Below are positions 17,585-28,123 of a DNA stretch of 64,000 bases, in pieces. Both the position numbers and the translations under genes were made by a program. The first letter of the stretch is position 1, and each line of letters begins with the position of its first letter. The notes under the pieces were generated by a model, which had not been told where the DNA came from, did not search any database, and saw only the letters and a program-made list of their open reading frames with translations. The stretch comes from an uncultured Pseudomonadota bacterium (GTDB lineage: Bacteria > Pseudomonadota > Gammaproteobacteria > Steroidobacterales > Steroidobacteraceae), in contig CADEFQ010000001.1 in NCBI GenBank assembly GCA_902826635.1, positions 1 to 64,000 of the forward strand, in the 5' to 3' direction.

Positions 17585-18340
17585 TCAGCCGCCGAAATTG
17601 ATGTGGAGGGTGTACTCGGATTTCGCCAGCGAGAAACCCTCCGTGACCCAGACCTTCTGCACCGCGCGATTGTCGATCTGGGTCGCGATCACGGTCGTGC
17701 GCGCACCGGCGTCGATGAAGGCATCGATGGTTGCCCGCAGCAGCTCCCGGTACACGCCCCTGCCACGATACGCGGGCAGCACGCCGTTCAGTACGACTTC
17801 GCCTGCCGCGGCCGTCACGTGCACGCTTGTGAAAGCGCACGGTTCGCCATTCAGTCCGGCGATCATGCAACGCTTCTCGCGATCGCCGATGTGTGACCGC
17901 GTCCACTCCTTGTAGCCGTCGGTCAGCGGAAAGGATGCCAGGCGCGGATTCGACACATAGTGCGTGTGGTAATCGGCAAAGATCCGCTCGACGAGGGAAT
18001 CGAGCAGCGGCGCATCGGCTACGCTGGCCGCCCGCAGCCTGAACAGCGGATTGCGCGGCCCATCAGGGCGACCCAGGTTCTGGTTGTCGCGTGTGTAAAT
18101 CACGCGGCAATCCCCGAGCACCAGCTGACCGCCCAGTTCGCAGAACCGGGTTATCAACTCACCGCGACGGGTTGGAATGCGCACGATCGCGAGATCGGGC
18201 GGATCCGCACGCAAGGATTCCAGCAAGGGCGCCGCGTCGTCACCCAGGAGCTCGTAGCGGCGCACGCGACGCCCGAAGCGCGCCGACTCGACCGGCGAAT
18301 CGGCCATCGAGAAAGTGGGTGGCAGCCGCAGGGCAGGCAT
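17585..18340 (-). CDS. WecD-like dTDP-amino-sugar N-acyltransferase (GNAT)
   Basis: A 251-residue protein with a variable N-terminal half and a C-terminal GNAT domain. The acetyl-CoA block VLPAYRGRGVYRELLRA is near residues 195-211, followed by TQIDNRAVQKVWVTEGF, as in RffC/WecD, which acetylates dTDP-4-amino-4,6-dideoxygalactose. It lies 3 bases after a WecE-type aminotransferase gene, which makes that substrate. The acyl group need not be acetyl. The start is ATG 18340, with ATG 18307 as an alternative. Specificity is inferred from family and neighbours. Confidence 0.75.
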   Translation of the reverse strand: MPALRLPPTFSMADSPVESARFGRRVRRYELLGDDAAPLLESLRADPPDLAIVRIPTRRGELITRFCELGGQLVLGDCRVIYTRDNQNLGRPDGPRNPLFRLRAASVADAPLLDSLVERIFADYHTHYVSNPRLASFPLTDGYKEWTRSHIGDREKRCMIAGLNGEPCAFTSVHVTAAAGEVVLNGVLPAYRGRGVYRELLRATIDAFIDAGARTTVIATQIDNRAVQKVWVTEGFSLAKSEYTLHINFGG

Positions 18341-18343
18341 CGA

Positions 18344-19510
18344 TCAGGCGGCCGCGTCTTCCCACGTAACGCCGTAGAAGGCGAACATCGCCCTCGCGAC
18401 GGCGCTCGTGTCAGCGTGGCTCATGTCGTAAAAGAGGGGCAAGCGCAGCAAGCGCGCGCTCAGGTCCTCGGTGACCGGCAGGCTCCCTTCGCGCCATCCA
18501 TGGGACTTGCCAACCGGTGATGTGTGCAGCGGCACATAGTGAAAGGTCGCCATGAATCCCGCCGAGCGCAGATGATCCATCAGCGCGCCGCGTGTGCCGC
18601 GATCCGCCGTGATCACCTGGAACATGTGGTGGTTCGCAACACAGTCGGCAGGCACGACCGGCAAGCGCAGCAGGCCGCGATCAGCGAGCGGCGCCAGCAG
18701 GCGCGCGTATTCGGCACACAGCTCGCCGCGCTTCGCCGTGATGCGCTCTCCGGCCTCGAGCTGCCCGACGAGATATGCCGCGAGGATGTCGGAGGGCACG
18801 TAGGACGAGCCGAGGTCTACCCAGGTGTACTTGTCGACCTGGCCACGCAGGAACTGACTGCGATTCGTGCCCTTCTCGCGCAGGATCTCCGCGCGACGGG
18901 CGAAGCGCTCGTCATTGACGAGCAGCGCACCGCCTTCGCCGCAGACGATGTTCTTCGTCTCGTGGAAACTATAGCAACCGAGGTCACCGATCGTGCCGAG
19001 CCAGCGTCCCTTGTAGCTCGCGAAAACTGCCTGCGCCGCGTCTTCGACCACGAGCAACCCGTGGCGCCGCGCGATGGACATGATGGTATCCATCTCGCAG
19101 GCCACCCCGGCGTAGTGCACCGGCCAGATCGCTCGGGTACGCGGTGTGATCGCGGCCTCGATCAGCCGTTCGTCGAGATTGAGCGTGTCGGGCCGGATGT
19201 CGACGAACACCGGACGTGCGCCGCGCAGCGCGATGGCGTTGGCCGTCGACACGAACGTGTACGAAGGCAGGATGACCTCGTCACCCGCCTTCAGGTCGCA
19301 AAGGAGTGCCGACATCTCGAGCGCGGCGGTGCATGAGGTGGTGAGCAGCGCATGCAGGGCACCGAACTTCGCCTCGAGCAGCGCCTGGGCGCGCTTGCTG
19401 TAGGGTCCGTCGCCGCACAGGTGCCCCGAGGCGATGGCCTCGCGCACATAGGCCGCGTCCGGACCGATCGTGCAGGGTCGGTTGAAAGGCAGCTTCGCGC
19501 TCAAGCGCAC
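18344..19510 (-). CDS. wecE: dTDP-4-amino-4,6-dideoxygalactose transaminase
   Basis: DegT/DnrJ/EryC1 aminotransferase of 388 residues. The N-terminus KLPFNRPCTIGPDAAYV matches the RffA/WecE opening, the PLP lysine lies in SFHETKNIVCGEGG near residue 183, and the DAAQAV motif precedes it. It transfers an amino group from glutamate to C4 of the 4-keto-6-deoxy sugar made by RmlB. The start is a GTG at 19510 that overlaps the GT2 gene by 10 bases; a slightly later TTG is possible. Position between GT2 and a WecD-like acyltransferase supports the assignment. Confidence 0.86.
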   Translation of the reverse strand: MRLSAKLPFNRPCTIGPDAAYVREAIASGHLCGDGPYSKRAQALLEAKFGALHALLTTSCTAALEMSALLCDLKAGDEVILPSYTFVSTANAIALRGARPVFVDIRPDTLNLDERLIEAAITPRTRAIWPVHYAGVACEMDTIMSIARRHGLLVVEDAAQAVFASYKGRWLGTIGDLGCYSFHETKNIVCGEGGALLVNDERFARRAEILREKGTNRSQFLRGQVDKYTWVDLGSSYVPSDILAAYLVGQLEAGERITAKRGELCAEYARLLAPLADRGLLRLPVVPADCVANHHMFQVITADRGTRGALMDHLRSAGFMATFHYVPLHTSPVGKSHGWREGSLPVTEDLSARLLRLPLFYDMSHADTSAVARAMFAFYGVTWEDAAA

Positions 19511-20439
19511 ACTCCGGTTCGCTCGGCGGTCTCGCGAATCACGTACGCCGGGCGATCCATGCTGCGAAAATGCATGCGCGCCAGGTACTCACCGAAAATT
19601 CCGAGTGCGAACAGCTGCGCGCCGGAAAACAGCGTCACGATCGACGCGAGGAACGCGAAGCCCGGCACGGCCGAGCCGTGCAGGAAATAGTTCACGAGTA
19701 CGTAGCCCATCGTCACGAAGCCGACCAGCACGAAGGCGAAGCCGATGAAGCTCGCCACCTGCAACGGCAAGGTACTGAAGCCCGTCATCAGGTTGATCCC
19801 GTGGCGCATCAGCGCTCCGATCGAGTACCCCGACACACCCGCCGCACGCGGATGATGCGCAACCCGCACCGTGGCAAAGCGGGTCGTTGCCCAGGTGAGC
19901 AGTACGTCGATCGAAACCGACGGACTGCGATAATCGCGAAAACCCTCGCGCAACCGGGTTCGAAGGATCCGGAAGGCGCTGACGTGACGCGCGGTCTCGG
20001 CTCCCATCGCGCTCGCGAGGGCGAGTTTCGTCAGCTGCGAGGCGAGGCGTCGCATCATGCTGTGCCGCTCGCGCGCGGGAAAGCCGTAAACCACGTCCAC
20101 TTCGTCGGTCAGCGCGGCGAGGAGCTTCGGGATCTCCTCGACCGGGTGTTGCAGGTCGTCATCCATCGTGACGATGAGGTCGTATCTGGCAGCGCGGATT
20201 CCGCACAGGATCGCATTGTGCTGGCCGAAGTTGCGGTTCATGCGGATGCCGCGCACGCGGGAATCCGCGGCGGCGAACGCCGCAATCAGCGGCCAGGAGC
20301 CGTCGCCGCCGCAGTCTTCCACATAGATGATTTCAAATGCCGGCGCCAGCGCCCGGAGCGCCGCCAAGAGCTGGCGGTGCAGTTCGGGAAGCGTCTGCTC
20401 CGCGCGATAGACTGGAATCACGACGGATAGTGAGCTCAC
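19501..20439 (-). CDS. Family 2 glycosyltransferase with two C-terminal helices
   Basis: GT-A enzyme of 312 residues in the ArnC/GtrB/DPM1 group. SVVIPVYRAEQT opens the domain, TMDDDLQHP (DXD-like) lies near residue 100, and two hydrophobic helices at about 220-290 anchor it. Such enzymes transfer a sugar from a nucleotide donor to undecaprenyl phosphate. It may charge the lipid with the amino-deoxy sugar, or with glucose for a GT-C enzyme. I chose GTG 20439, which overlaps the RmlB stop by 4 bases and has GGAG upstream, over a longer in-frame extension. Confidence 0.8.
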   Translation of the reverse strand: MSSLSVVIPVYRAEQTLPELHRQLLAALRALAPAFEIIYVEDCGGDGSWPLIAAFAAADSRVRGIRMNRNFGQHNAILCGIRAARYDLIVTMDDDLQHPVEEIPKLLAALTDEVDVVYGFPARERHSMMRRLASQLTKLALASAMGAETARHVSAFRILRTRLREGFRDYRSPSVSIDVLLTWATTRFATVRVAHHPRAAGVSGYSIGALMRHGINLMTGFSTLPLQVASFIGFAFVLVGFVTMGYVLVNYFLHGSAVPGFAFLASIVTLFSGAQLFALGIFGEYLARMHFRSMDRPAYVIRETAERTGVCA

Positions 20440-21487
20440 GCCCGCGCTCCGTACTGCTTCTCGTAATAGTCCAGGTACGCCCCCGATCGTATCCGGTCGG
20501 CCCACTCGCGGTTCTCCCGGTACCAGCGTACGACCGCGGGCAGCGCGCTTTCCAGATCGTGGCGCGGCCGCCAGCCGAGTTCAGCCTGCAGCACCGCCGC
20601 GTTCATCGCATACCGCCGGTCGTGCCCGGGCCGGTCGGCGACATGGCGGAGGAGCTTCGCCGACGCTCCCGCGGGCCGGCCGAGCAGCGCGTCGACCTCG
20701 ACGGCGATCCGCTGCACGATGTCGATATTGGCGCGTTCGCAGGCGCCCCCCACCACATAAGTCCGCCCTGCCCGCCCGCCCTCGAGCATGGCGAGCAGCG
20801 CGCGACAGTGATCCTCCACATGCAACCAGTCGCGAACCTGCCTGCCGTCACCGTAGACGGGCAACTCGCGCCCGTCGAAGGCATTCAGGATCATCAGCGG
20901 GATCAGCTTCTCCGGGAACTGCCAGGGTCCATAGTTGTTCGAGCAATTGCTGATGATCGTCGGAAGGCCATGGGTATGGTGCCAGGCCCTCACGAGGTGG
21001 TCTGCCGCCGCTTTCGAGGCGGAATACGGGCTGTTCGGCCGGTACGGGCTGTCCTCGGTAAAAGGCGCCTCGTCGGGTTGCAGGGAACCGAACACCTCGT
21101 CCGTGGATACGTGCAGGAAAAGATGGTTGCCGGTGCGGGCTTTCCAGCTTGCGCGTGCCGCGTCGAGCAGTACGGCGGTGCCGTGGATGTTGGTGCGGAT
21201 GAACGGACCCGCTCCCAGTATCGAACGGTCGACATGGCTCTCGGCCGCGAAATGCACGACGCGATCGAACCGGTACCGGGCAAAAAGATCCGTTACGAAC
21301 TTCTCGTCACAGATGTCGCCGCGATGAAAATCGACTTTTCCATCGCCGATCAGGTCGGAGATGTTCTCGAGGTTGCCCGCGTACGTGAGCGCGTCGAGTA
21401 CCACGAGGCGTGCACCGGCGCCTCCCGCGGCGAGTCGCACGAAGTTGGCGCCAATGAAGCCGGCCGCCCCCGTGATGAGCCAGTGGC

Positions 21488-21491
<4 letters not shown>
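20436..21491 (-). CDS. rfbB: dTDP-glucose 4,6-dehydratase
   Basis: RmlB of 351 residues, normal length. The NAD motif TGAAGFIGANF is at 7-17, LTYAGNLENI at about 39-48, the STDEVFGSL block near 125, and YSASK near 156. It converts dTDP-glucose to dTDP-4-keto-6-deoxyglucose. No rmlC or rmlD follows; instead a WecE-type aminotransferase does, so the flow is to a 4-amino-4,6-dideoxy sugar, not to rhamnose. It has an ATGA overlap with rfbA. Confidence 0.93.
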
Positions 21492-22216
<725 letters not shown>

Positions 22217-22276
22217 GGCCTAACGCACTTTCCTGATTCGCCTTGTCGTAGTGCTCACGATATTGCAGCAGCCCCC

Positions 22277-23695
22277 TCAAAACTGGAAGTAAATGAAAGG
22301 TTGCGTGTTGAGCGGCGCCAGCAGAATGAGCAGCAGGATGGCATGGCCAAGCGTCAGCATCGCGGGCCAGGTCGCCAGCTCGTCCGGCCTGAAGGGCAGC
22401 CTCACGACGATCCTCGGCGCAAATTGCCATGTGGCGTGCCAAAGCACCGCCAGTGCCAGAATCAGCAGGGTCGGCGTGTGGTACCAGGCAATGCCGTCGC
22501 CGCCCGGCAGCAGGCCTCGCAGATACACCCCCGTCGTCTCGAACGACGGGCTCCGGAAGGGAATCCACGCCAGGCAACAGAACAGCAGCGTCGCGGCCCA
22601 GCCGACGAATGACCATAGCGGCCCGGCCGGCTCCGCTACCCGTCCGCGCTGCTCGCGCCATCCCGTCCAGGCGCGATGCACACCGAGAGCCAGCCCGTGC
22701 AACGCGCCCCACAGCACGAAATTCCAGCTGGCACCGTGCCATAACCCGCCGAGCAACATGGTGATGAACATGTTCGCCTGGGTGCGGGTCGGCCCATGCC
22801 GACTGCCGCCCAACGGGATGTACAGGTAATCGCGCAACCACGTCGAAAGGCTGATGTGCCAACGATGCCAGAAGTCCGCCACGGATCGCGCGAGGTAGGG
22901 CATCCGGAAGTTCTCCGGCAACTCGAATCCGAGAATCCGCGCGGTACCGATCGCCATCAGGGAATAACCGGCAAAATCACAAAAGATCTGCATCGAGTAG
23001 GCGGCTACCGCCAGCCACAAGGTGCCCGCCGAATAGATTTCAGGCGACCGATAGACCTGGTCGACGAATATCGACAAATGATCCGCAAACAGCGACTTCT
23101 GGATCGCGCCGCCGATGAACAGCTGCGCGCCACTGACGAAATTGGGCCATGTAACGCGCAGTGTGCGATCGAGCTGCGGCAGGAAACTGGATGCGCGCAG
23201 GATCGGCCCGGCCACGAGCTGCGGGAAGAACGACACGAACAGGAAGAACTTGATCGGATCGCGGCTCGGGCCAATCTTGCCGCGATAGAGATCGATCAGG
23301 TAACTCATGGTATGAAAGGTGAAGAACGAAATGCCCACCGGCAATACGACGTCGACCTGTTCCCACGAACGCAATTCGAGGAGCCGGGCGATGTTTTCGC
23401 CGAAAAAATTCGCGTATTTGAAAAAGGCCAGCGTGCCGAGGCTCAATGTCACGCTCAGCCAGAAATAGAATTTCTTCCTGGCGGGCGTGGGTGCGTTGTA
23501 CATCGCGAGGCCGAGTCCCCAGCCCCACAGCCCGTACATGAAGATCAGCAGTACGTAGTGCGCGTTCCAGTTGCCGTAAAAAATATAGCTCGCGACGAGC
23601 AGCATCCAGATCCGCCCCTTCGCACTGCGAATGAGCGCCATCAACACGAGTACGATCGCGAAGAATACGAAGAATGTGATGGACGTGAATATCAT
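22277..23695 (-). CDS. AlgI-like MBOAT O-acyltransferase
   Basis: Polytopic protein of 472 residues with about ten helices. The MBOAT family marks are ADFWHRWHISLSTWLRDYLYIPLGG (about 270-295) and the active His in LLGGLWHGASWNFVLWG (about 309-325). AlgI moves acyl groups across the inner membrane and hands them to a periplasmic SGNH transferase for O-acetylation of polymer. The next upstream gene, an SGNH protein with ATGA overlap, fits that partner. It is likely the membrane part of an O-acetylation module for the polysaccharide. Confidence 0.9.
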   Translation of the reverse strand: MIFTSITFFVFFAIVLVLMALIRSAKGRIWMLLVASYIFYGNWNAHYVLLIFMYGLWGWGLGLAMYNAPTPARKKFYFWLSVTLSLGTLAFFKYANFFGENIARLLELRSWEQVDVVLPVGISFFTFHTMSYLIDLYRGKIGPSRDPIKFFLFVSFFPQLVAGPILRASSFLPQLDRTLRVTWPNFVSGAQLFIGGAIQKSLFADHLSIFVDQVYRSPEIYSAGTLWLAVAAYSMQIFCDFAGYSLMAIGTARILGFELPENFRMPYLARSVADFWHRWHISLSTWLRDYLYIPLGGSRHGPTRTQANMFITMLLGGLWHGASWNFVLWGALHGLALGVHRAWTGWREQRGRVAEPAGPLWSFVGWAATLLFCCLAWIPFRSPSFETTGVYLRGLLPGGDGIAWYHTPTLLILALAVLWHATWQFAPRIVVRLPFRPDELATWPAMLTLGHAILLLILLAPLNTQPFIYFQF

Positions 23696-24819
23696 GGGGC
23701 GCGGCAGTTCGCAGTGAGCTCCGGGGCCATGTCGTGCACCAGATCAACCAGTGCGTGGCCCACGGCTTCGTGCCCGGTCACATTCAGGTGCCCACCGGGC
23801 AGGAGCGCATTCTGGAACCCGAAGGGGGGTTGCCCGGTACGGGCCAGCGAATCGGCGAGATACGCGCCCGTGCCCAGTATCGTTACACCGGCGCTGGCAG
23901 CCGCGCGCTCTGCGACGGCTTGCGCATCAAGGGATGTCGCCGCAATGACGGCTTTTCGATGGGGTCCGTACTTGAGTCCGTTGACATAGAGGAGCGCCGC
24001 AGGCGCCTGGTCGCGAAAACGACGAAACACGAAGGCCAGCACTTCCTCATCCGAGAGCGAAGGTGCTGTGGCAACGGCCGTAGCCGCTCGCGCCGTGCCG
24101 GTCCAGCCGAGGTCCCGCCGCCAGACTTCGAATTGCGTCATGGCGTCGACGATCATCGGCTTGAACTGGGCTGCGAGCCGGGTTGCCAGCGCCGAGTGGT
24201 TCAGGACCGGGCCAAAGATCCGCTTGAGCGTCTCCTGGCCCTCGACCTGCATGACGGCGTCCACGATGCTTCCCGAACGCGGATCGACGACGACCTCGAA
24301 TCCGGGCAGCGTGATGTCCGTGTCCACCGCTCTTTCGCTGATCACGTAGATGACCAGGTCTGGTCGCAGTCCGGGAATCAGCCTCGCCGCAACCTTGTGC
24401 ATGTCGCCGAGGAAGAGGCCGTCGCGACCGGCGTTGATGACATCGAGGCGCGGATCGAGCCTCTCGGCTACAGATGTAAAATTGAGGTCCTGCTGCACAT
24501 GCAGCGCGGCCGTGTAGGAATCACCGATCACCAGGACGCGGCAGTGGCCATCCCTGGGGGCGATCTCGCGGTCGTTGAGCCCGATCGCGTTGAAATGCAG
24601 GTGCGTGAACCCTTCCTTCGACTGGAACAAATCACTGTCCGGGCGATAGGAGTACCCAATCTCGGGGTCGTATGCCTGCGGTGAAGGCCCTGCCACGAAT
24701 ACCCGAACAAGAAATTCGCCGCTGCCCAGCACCACCAGCAATGCGAGGAGGCCGCGTACGAGTACACGGCCGATTCCTTTTGGTGCGGCTTGCGCCGCAC
24801 GAGCCCCCTGCTCCGTCAC
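23692..24819 (-). CDS. Membrane-anchored SGNH protein, MBOAT partner
   Basis: Protein of 375 residues with a single N-terminal helix (about 18-40) and a periplasmic SGNH domain: VLVIGDSYTA near residue 95 supplies the Ser, and GGHLNVTGHE near 347 supplies the C-terminal His. This is the arrangement of AlgJ/AlgX/PatB partners that take acyl groups from an MBOAT and place them on polymer. It overlaps the AlgI-like gene by 4 bases. It could in principle be an esterase instead. Confidence 0.75.
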   Translation of the reverse strand: MTEQGARAAQAAPKGIGRVLVRGLLALLVVLGSGEFLVRVFVAGPSPQAYDPEIGYSYRPDSDLFQSKEGFTHLHFNAIGLNDREIAPRDGHCRVLVIGDSYTAALHVQQDLNFTSVAERLDPRLDVINAGRDGLFLGDMHKVAARLIPGLRPDLVIYVISERAVDTDITLPGFEVVVDPRSGSIVDAVMQVEGQETLKRIFGPVLNHSALATRLAAQFKPMIVDAMTQFEVWRRDLGWTGTARAATAVATAPSLSDEEVLAFVFRRFRDQAPAALLYVNGLKYGPHRKAVIAATSLDAQAVAERAAASAGVTILGTGAYLADSLARTGQPPFGFQNALLPGGHLNVTGHEAVGHALVDLVHDMAPELTANCRAP

Positions 24820-24834
24820 CTTTGCCCCAACAAT

Positions 24835-25761
24835 TCATTGTTCGAACTGCGCGAGCAGTCCCGGTATGTCTCTCGCGAGTATGTCGAACCACAAGCCCGC
24901 ATGCCGAACGAGCCCTGCCCGGGTGAAATGGCACCCGTCACGCCACACCGACCCGATCAGCTTATCAGTATCGGGGCCTGCCCGGAGACCCAGTTCCGGG
25001 TGTCCGAGGCCAAGTTCCGCCTGCACTTCATTGACCTCGCGGCTAACAGAATCTCCGCAGCGCGTAGCTCGTGCGACATAAATCGGCGCAGTCGATCCCG
25101 AGCTCCGCATGTCCCGCACCATGGCCAGGAAAGCCGCACGGTAGGCTTCAGGCCTGGTTCCGCGATCGCTCTCGCCCTGGTGCCATAGGATCGCGTGCAC
25201 GCGGAGTCCGCTGCGCGAGATCTCCCGGGTCAAGCGCGCAAATCGCCCCGACAATTTACCGCCCGGTGCCCAGTCCTCGACCCTTGTACCACCGAGCCCG
25301 ATCGGCGCCACGATGACACTCGAGGCAAGTTCGCTCTCAATGATCTGGCTCGCGAGCGGAATCCAGACGCTGCCGCCATCGCCACCGGCTCCGAGCAGCG
25401 GATCACGGGCCTCGAAACAGCGCCCGTCGAACAAATTGAAGTTGTACACGCCCCGCTCAGGGCCGAAGCGGCCGTCGCCAGAATTCGCTGCGTTAGACTG
25501 CCCAAGCGTTACCAGTACAAGTGCACGAGGTCCGATTTCATCGCAGGGAACCGCCCTGCGTCCGACGCTCACGTCGTAGCCGCCATGAGGCGCCAGCCGT
25601 TCGAAGAGGTCCCCGCGCAGAACCCGACCGAAATAGTGATACGGAAAGAGTTCGTACCGGTGCGAAACCACGCCGTAGCTGTAGGCAAAGAGCACAGCGA
25701 TCGCGAGCGCCGTCCCGACGACTCCGAAGCGCTTCCATCGTCCAACTGCCCACTTGGCCAC
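24835..25761 (-). CDS. Sialate O-acetylesterase-type (SASA) enzyme
   Basis: A 308-residue protein with an N-terminal signal anchor (residues 12-32) and a SASA/CE6-type esterase domain. Block I is TLGQSNAANSG with the nucleophile Ser near residue 88, ILWHQGESD lies near 192, and DGCHFTRAGL near 282 carries the catalytic Asp and His. It would remove acetyl esters from sugars outside the inner membrane. As the first gene of the O-acetylation and amino-sugar operon it may tune acetyl content. The physiological substrate is not known. Confidence 0.78.
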   Translation of the reverse strand: MAKWAVGRWKRFGVVGTALAIAVLFAYSYGVVSHRYELFPYHYFGRVLRGDLFERLAPHGGYDVSVGRRAVPCDEIGPRALVLVTLGQSNAANSGDGRFGPERGVYNFNLFDGRCFEARDPLLGAGGDGGSVWIPLASQIIESELASSVIVAPIGLGGTRVEDWAPGGKLSGRFARLTREISRSGLRVHAILWHQGESDRGTRPEAYRAAFLAMVRDMRSSGSTAPIYVARATRCGDSVSREVNEVQAELGLGHPELGLRAGPDTDKLIGSVWRDGCHFTRAGLVRHAGLWFDILARDIPGLLAQFEQ

Positions 25762-25971
25762 GAGACCCCCCCACTACGCCGCAAGAGATCGAAGTTCCTG
25801 TGACCGAAGGTCCTGTCCTCTCGTCACCTCGCGATCTGGACGTGGCATCGCATCGCCATGTGCGCCCGCCGAACTGCAAGCGCGGACGCGGCGAAATCGT
25901 TCGGCGCGAGTGCGCACCGCGTCGAAACAAGCAATGACGGGGTCGTGTCGAATCCCGTCCTTCGAGCCACG

Positions 25972-26655
25972 TTACTTGGCTTTTTTCTGTTCGGCAGCTT
26001 CCGCCGCCGCGATTTTTTTCTTCAGCCCCGGCAGCGGATATCCATTGTCATAGGCGACCTTGGCGAGCTTTCTTGCCCGCGCCAGATCTCCCACGTCGAC
26101 AAAGTACAGCCCCGCGACGTAATTGATCTCCACGGACTCCGGCGCGAGACTTAGCGCCCCCTCATACTGCTTGCGCGCACTTTCGCGTTCGCCTCGCTTG
26201 AAGAGATAGTTCGCGTAGATGACGTGCACTGCCGCATCGTCGGGACGAAAGGCTATGGCGCGCTCAAAGTAGCAGTCGGCCGTAGGTATGCGGTCGTCAG
26301 GCGGGAAATGCCCGCCCTCAAGGGCGTAGCGGGCGATCGACTTCAGCGCTCTATGGTGATTTGGAAAAGCGCGCAGCGTGTACTGCAGGTCGCCGAGCAC
26401 GGTGCCGGTATTTCCGCGCCGCAATGACTCGACATCGGGAGTGAAATGGAATGCCTCGACCACCGGCAGATTGGCCTGCATGTTGGCAGGGTCCCGATAG
26501 TCGAATGGCCCGAACGCGTTCCGCAGCGTACCGCAGCCCGGCACGTCCTGCGCAGACACGCGCACTCCCCAGGTCAGCGCGAGAAGAAAAGCAATGCCCC
26601 AAGCAGTCAGCTTCAATGACGTTTCCACCCTGCCGTATCCAGCGCCCCGGACCAT
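25972..26655 (-). CDS. Exported TPR protein
   Basis: About 227 residues from ATG 26655: a signal sequence (LTAWGIAFLLALTWGVRVSAQ), a cysteine-bearing segment DVPGCGTLRNAFGPFDYRD, then TPR-like helices from about residue 90 to the lysine-rich C-terminus. The front segment with FGPFDYRDP recalls small exported proteins near polysaccharide loci, but I do not know a function. ATG 26673 and GTG 26628 are other possible starts; none has a strong ribosome site. It is divergent from the Tat protein at 26912, with a CRP-like palindrome between them. Confidence 0.65.
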   Translation of the reverse strand: MVRGAGYGRVETSLKLTAWGIAFLLALTWGVRVSAQDVPGCGTLRNAFGPFDYRDPANMQANLPVVEAFHFTPDVESLRRGNTGTVLGDLQYTLRAFPNHHRALKSIARYALEGGHFPPDDRIPTADCYFERAIAFRPDDAAVHVIYANYLFKRGERESARKQYEGALSLAPESVEINYVAGLYFVDVGDLARARKLAKVAYDNGYPLPGLKKKIAAAEAAEQKKAK

Positions 26656-26717
26656 CAGGTTGCAATCATACATGCGACCCGCCGACAGCAGTAATTTGGC
26701 CTCAACCCCCCTTTTTC

Positions 26718-26733
26718 TGTGACGGAAATCACA
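26718..26733. promoter_or_regulatory. CRP/Vfr-type operator
   Basis: The 16-mer TGTGACGGAAATCACA is a perfect match to the CRP-family consensus TGTGA-N6-TCACA. It lies in the 256-base divergent region, 63 bases before the preferred start of the TPR gene and about 180 bases before the Tat protein gene. It could regulate either side. No strong promoter boxes are seen; a TATAGT at 26848-26853 is the best -10 candidate for the forward gene. Confidence 0.55.
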
Positions 26734-26911
26734 AGTTCCGGTGCCACGCGCATGGGCAAAGCCCTCACCACGCAGCGCAGACATGCAGTTGCTGCGGCGC
26801 CGTTGCTGTCGTTGTGTGGCGACATGGCCGAAGTGAGGTGACGTCGATATAGTGAGCTCGATTTGCAGTGTCGGTCGCGGCACCGCACAGCCACTTCCTG
26901 GAGATTGCAAC

Positions 26912-28105
26912 ATGTCCACTCGTAGGGACTTCTTGATGACATCGGCCGGGCTTCTGGGCGCGACGATGCCGCTTACAGGCAGATCGCAGGCGTTGCCCTG
27001 CCCGCCGCCGCAGCTTTCCTCGGGTGGAGCAAACTCTCCAACAACCTGCACACCGTCGACCATGCCCGCCTACATCGCGTCGATGTCACCGTTTCAGGTT
27101 CGCGCGCTCTCCGGCAGTTACGCGCCGACCAACGGCTCGTCGACTCTGCTGTCCATCATGCCCGCGATGTGGGCCGGCAATGACAACATCATCAACCCGT
27201 GGAGTGGTGGCGCAAAGTCGACGGCCGGCACCAAGATGTATGTCCACGGCGGCGGCCACAACGACTCGTCGAACAATGGGCTCTACAGCTTCGACTTCGC
27301 GGGAGCGGCGCGGCCGACCGGCTGGTTCGTCGAGAATGCCGGTCAAACGGGCGTGTCGACGGATATTGCGGTTGGCGCGACGGGCGCACCGATTTCGGTG
27401 CACACCTACGATGGCATGGTTGATATGGGCTCTACGCTCTACCGCATTGGAGGTTCCGCGTATCCTCAGGGCGGGTTCACGACGCAGATGTTCCGCTATG
27501 ACAAGGCATCGTCGGTGTGGACCCGACTGCCGAATTGGGATTCAAGCCCACCGCAGTTTGGTGGAATGGCCGTGGCGAACCCTGCTGCCGGAAAAATTCT
27601 CGCGCTCGAGCGAACGGTTTCGTACACAGGCTACAAGTTTTATCGCGTCGCGACCAACAATTGGGGCACTCGGGGAAACGTATCCAATCAGTGGCTCAAT
27701 GATGGAGCACTGGCCTACGATCCGCAGACGAATACTGGCCTGTGCGTCAGCGGGGGCAACGGCTATGGCATTCCCGCGTTCTCGCTCTCGATCAACTGGT
27801 CGGGCGAGACAATCACGCAAACCGCGCGGTCAATATCGGGGCCCGGCTACGGCGCAGCGCTGATCTGGGACCCGGCGCGGGGCGTGTACTGGTGCTTCGG
27901 CTCAGACGGCAACAATACGATTCTCTATGAGATCAACCCGACAACGTTCGGAGTCACATCGCATGCGCTGACCGGTGACGCTCCCTTGACGCCGGAAGCC
28001 ACCAATCACGGCACGTTCGGCAGGTGGGTATTCATGGACTCGTGGCGCGCGATCGGCTCGGTCGCGAGTCGTTCGTCCCCGGCCTTCGTGATCAGGCTGC
28101 CCTGA
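26912..28105 (+). CDS. Tat-exported protein with propeller-like fold
   Basis: A 397-residue protein with twin-arginine leader MSTRRDFLMTSAGLLG, the shared cysteine module (CPPP, then SGG, then a Cys) and a large domain with repeated W/Y-rich beta segments such as MYVHGGGHNDSSNNGLYSF, YDGMVDMGSTLYRIGG and MFRYDKASSVWTRLP. These look like kelch or galactose-oxidase type propeller blades. It starts at ATG 26912, with GGAG 8 bases upstream. It is a stand-alone forward gene between two reverse operons. Carbohydrate or surface binding is inferred only from fold and place. Confidence 0.7.
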   Translation: MSTRRDFLMTSAGLLGATMPLTGRSQALPCPPPQLSSGGANSPTTCTPSTMPAYIASMSPFQVRALSGSYAPTNGSSTLLSIMPAMWAGNDNIINPWSGGAKSTAGTKMYVHGGGHNDSSNNGLYSFDFAGAARPTGWFVENAGQTGVSTDIAVGATGAPISVHTYDGMVDMGSTLYRIGGSAYPQGGFTTQMFRYDKASSVWTRLPNWDSSPPQFGGMAVANPAAGKILALERTVSYTGYKFYRVATNNWGTRGNVSNQWLNDGALAYDPQTNTGLCVSGGNGYGIPAFSLSINWSGETITQTARSISGPGYGAALIWDPARGVYWCFGSDGNNTILYEINPTTFGVTSHALTGDAPLTPEATNHGTFGRWVFMDSWRAIGSVASRSSPAFVIRLP

Positions 28106-28123
28106 CACGCGGCGTCGATCGAG

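Noticed and set aside
26729..26750. Reverse-strand TGGCACCGGAACTTGT as a sigma-54 promoter
   Set aside because: The -24 half is perfect, but TTG is shifted by one base and the -12 GC is missing.
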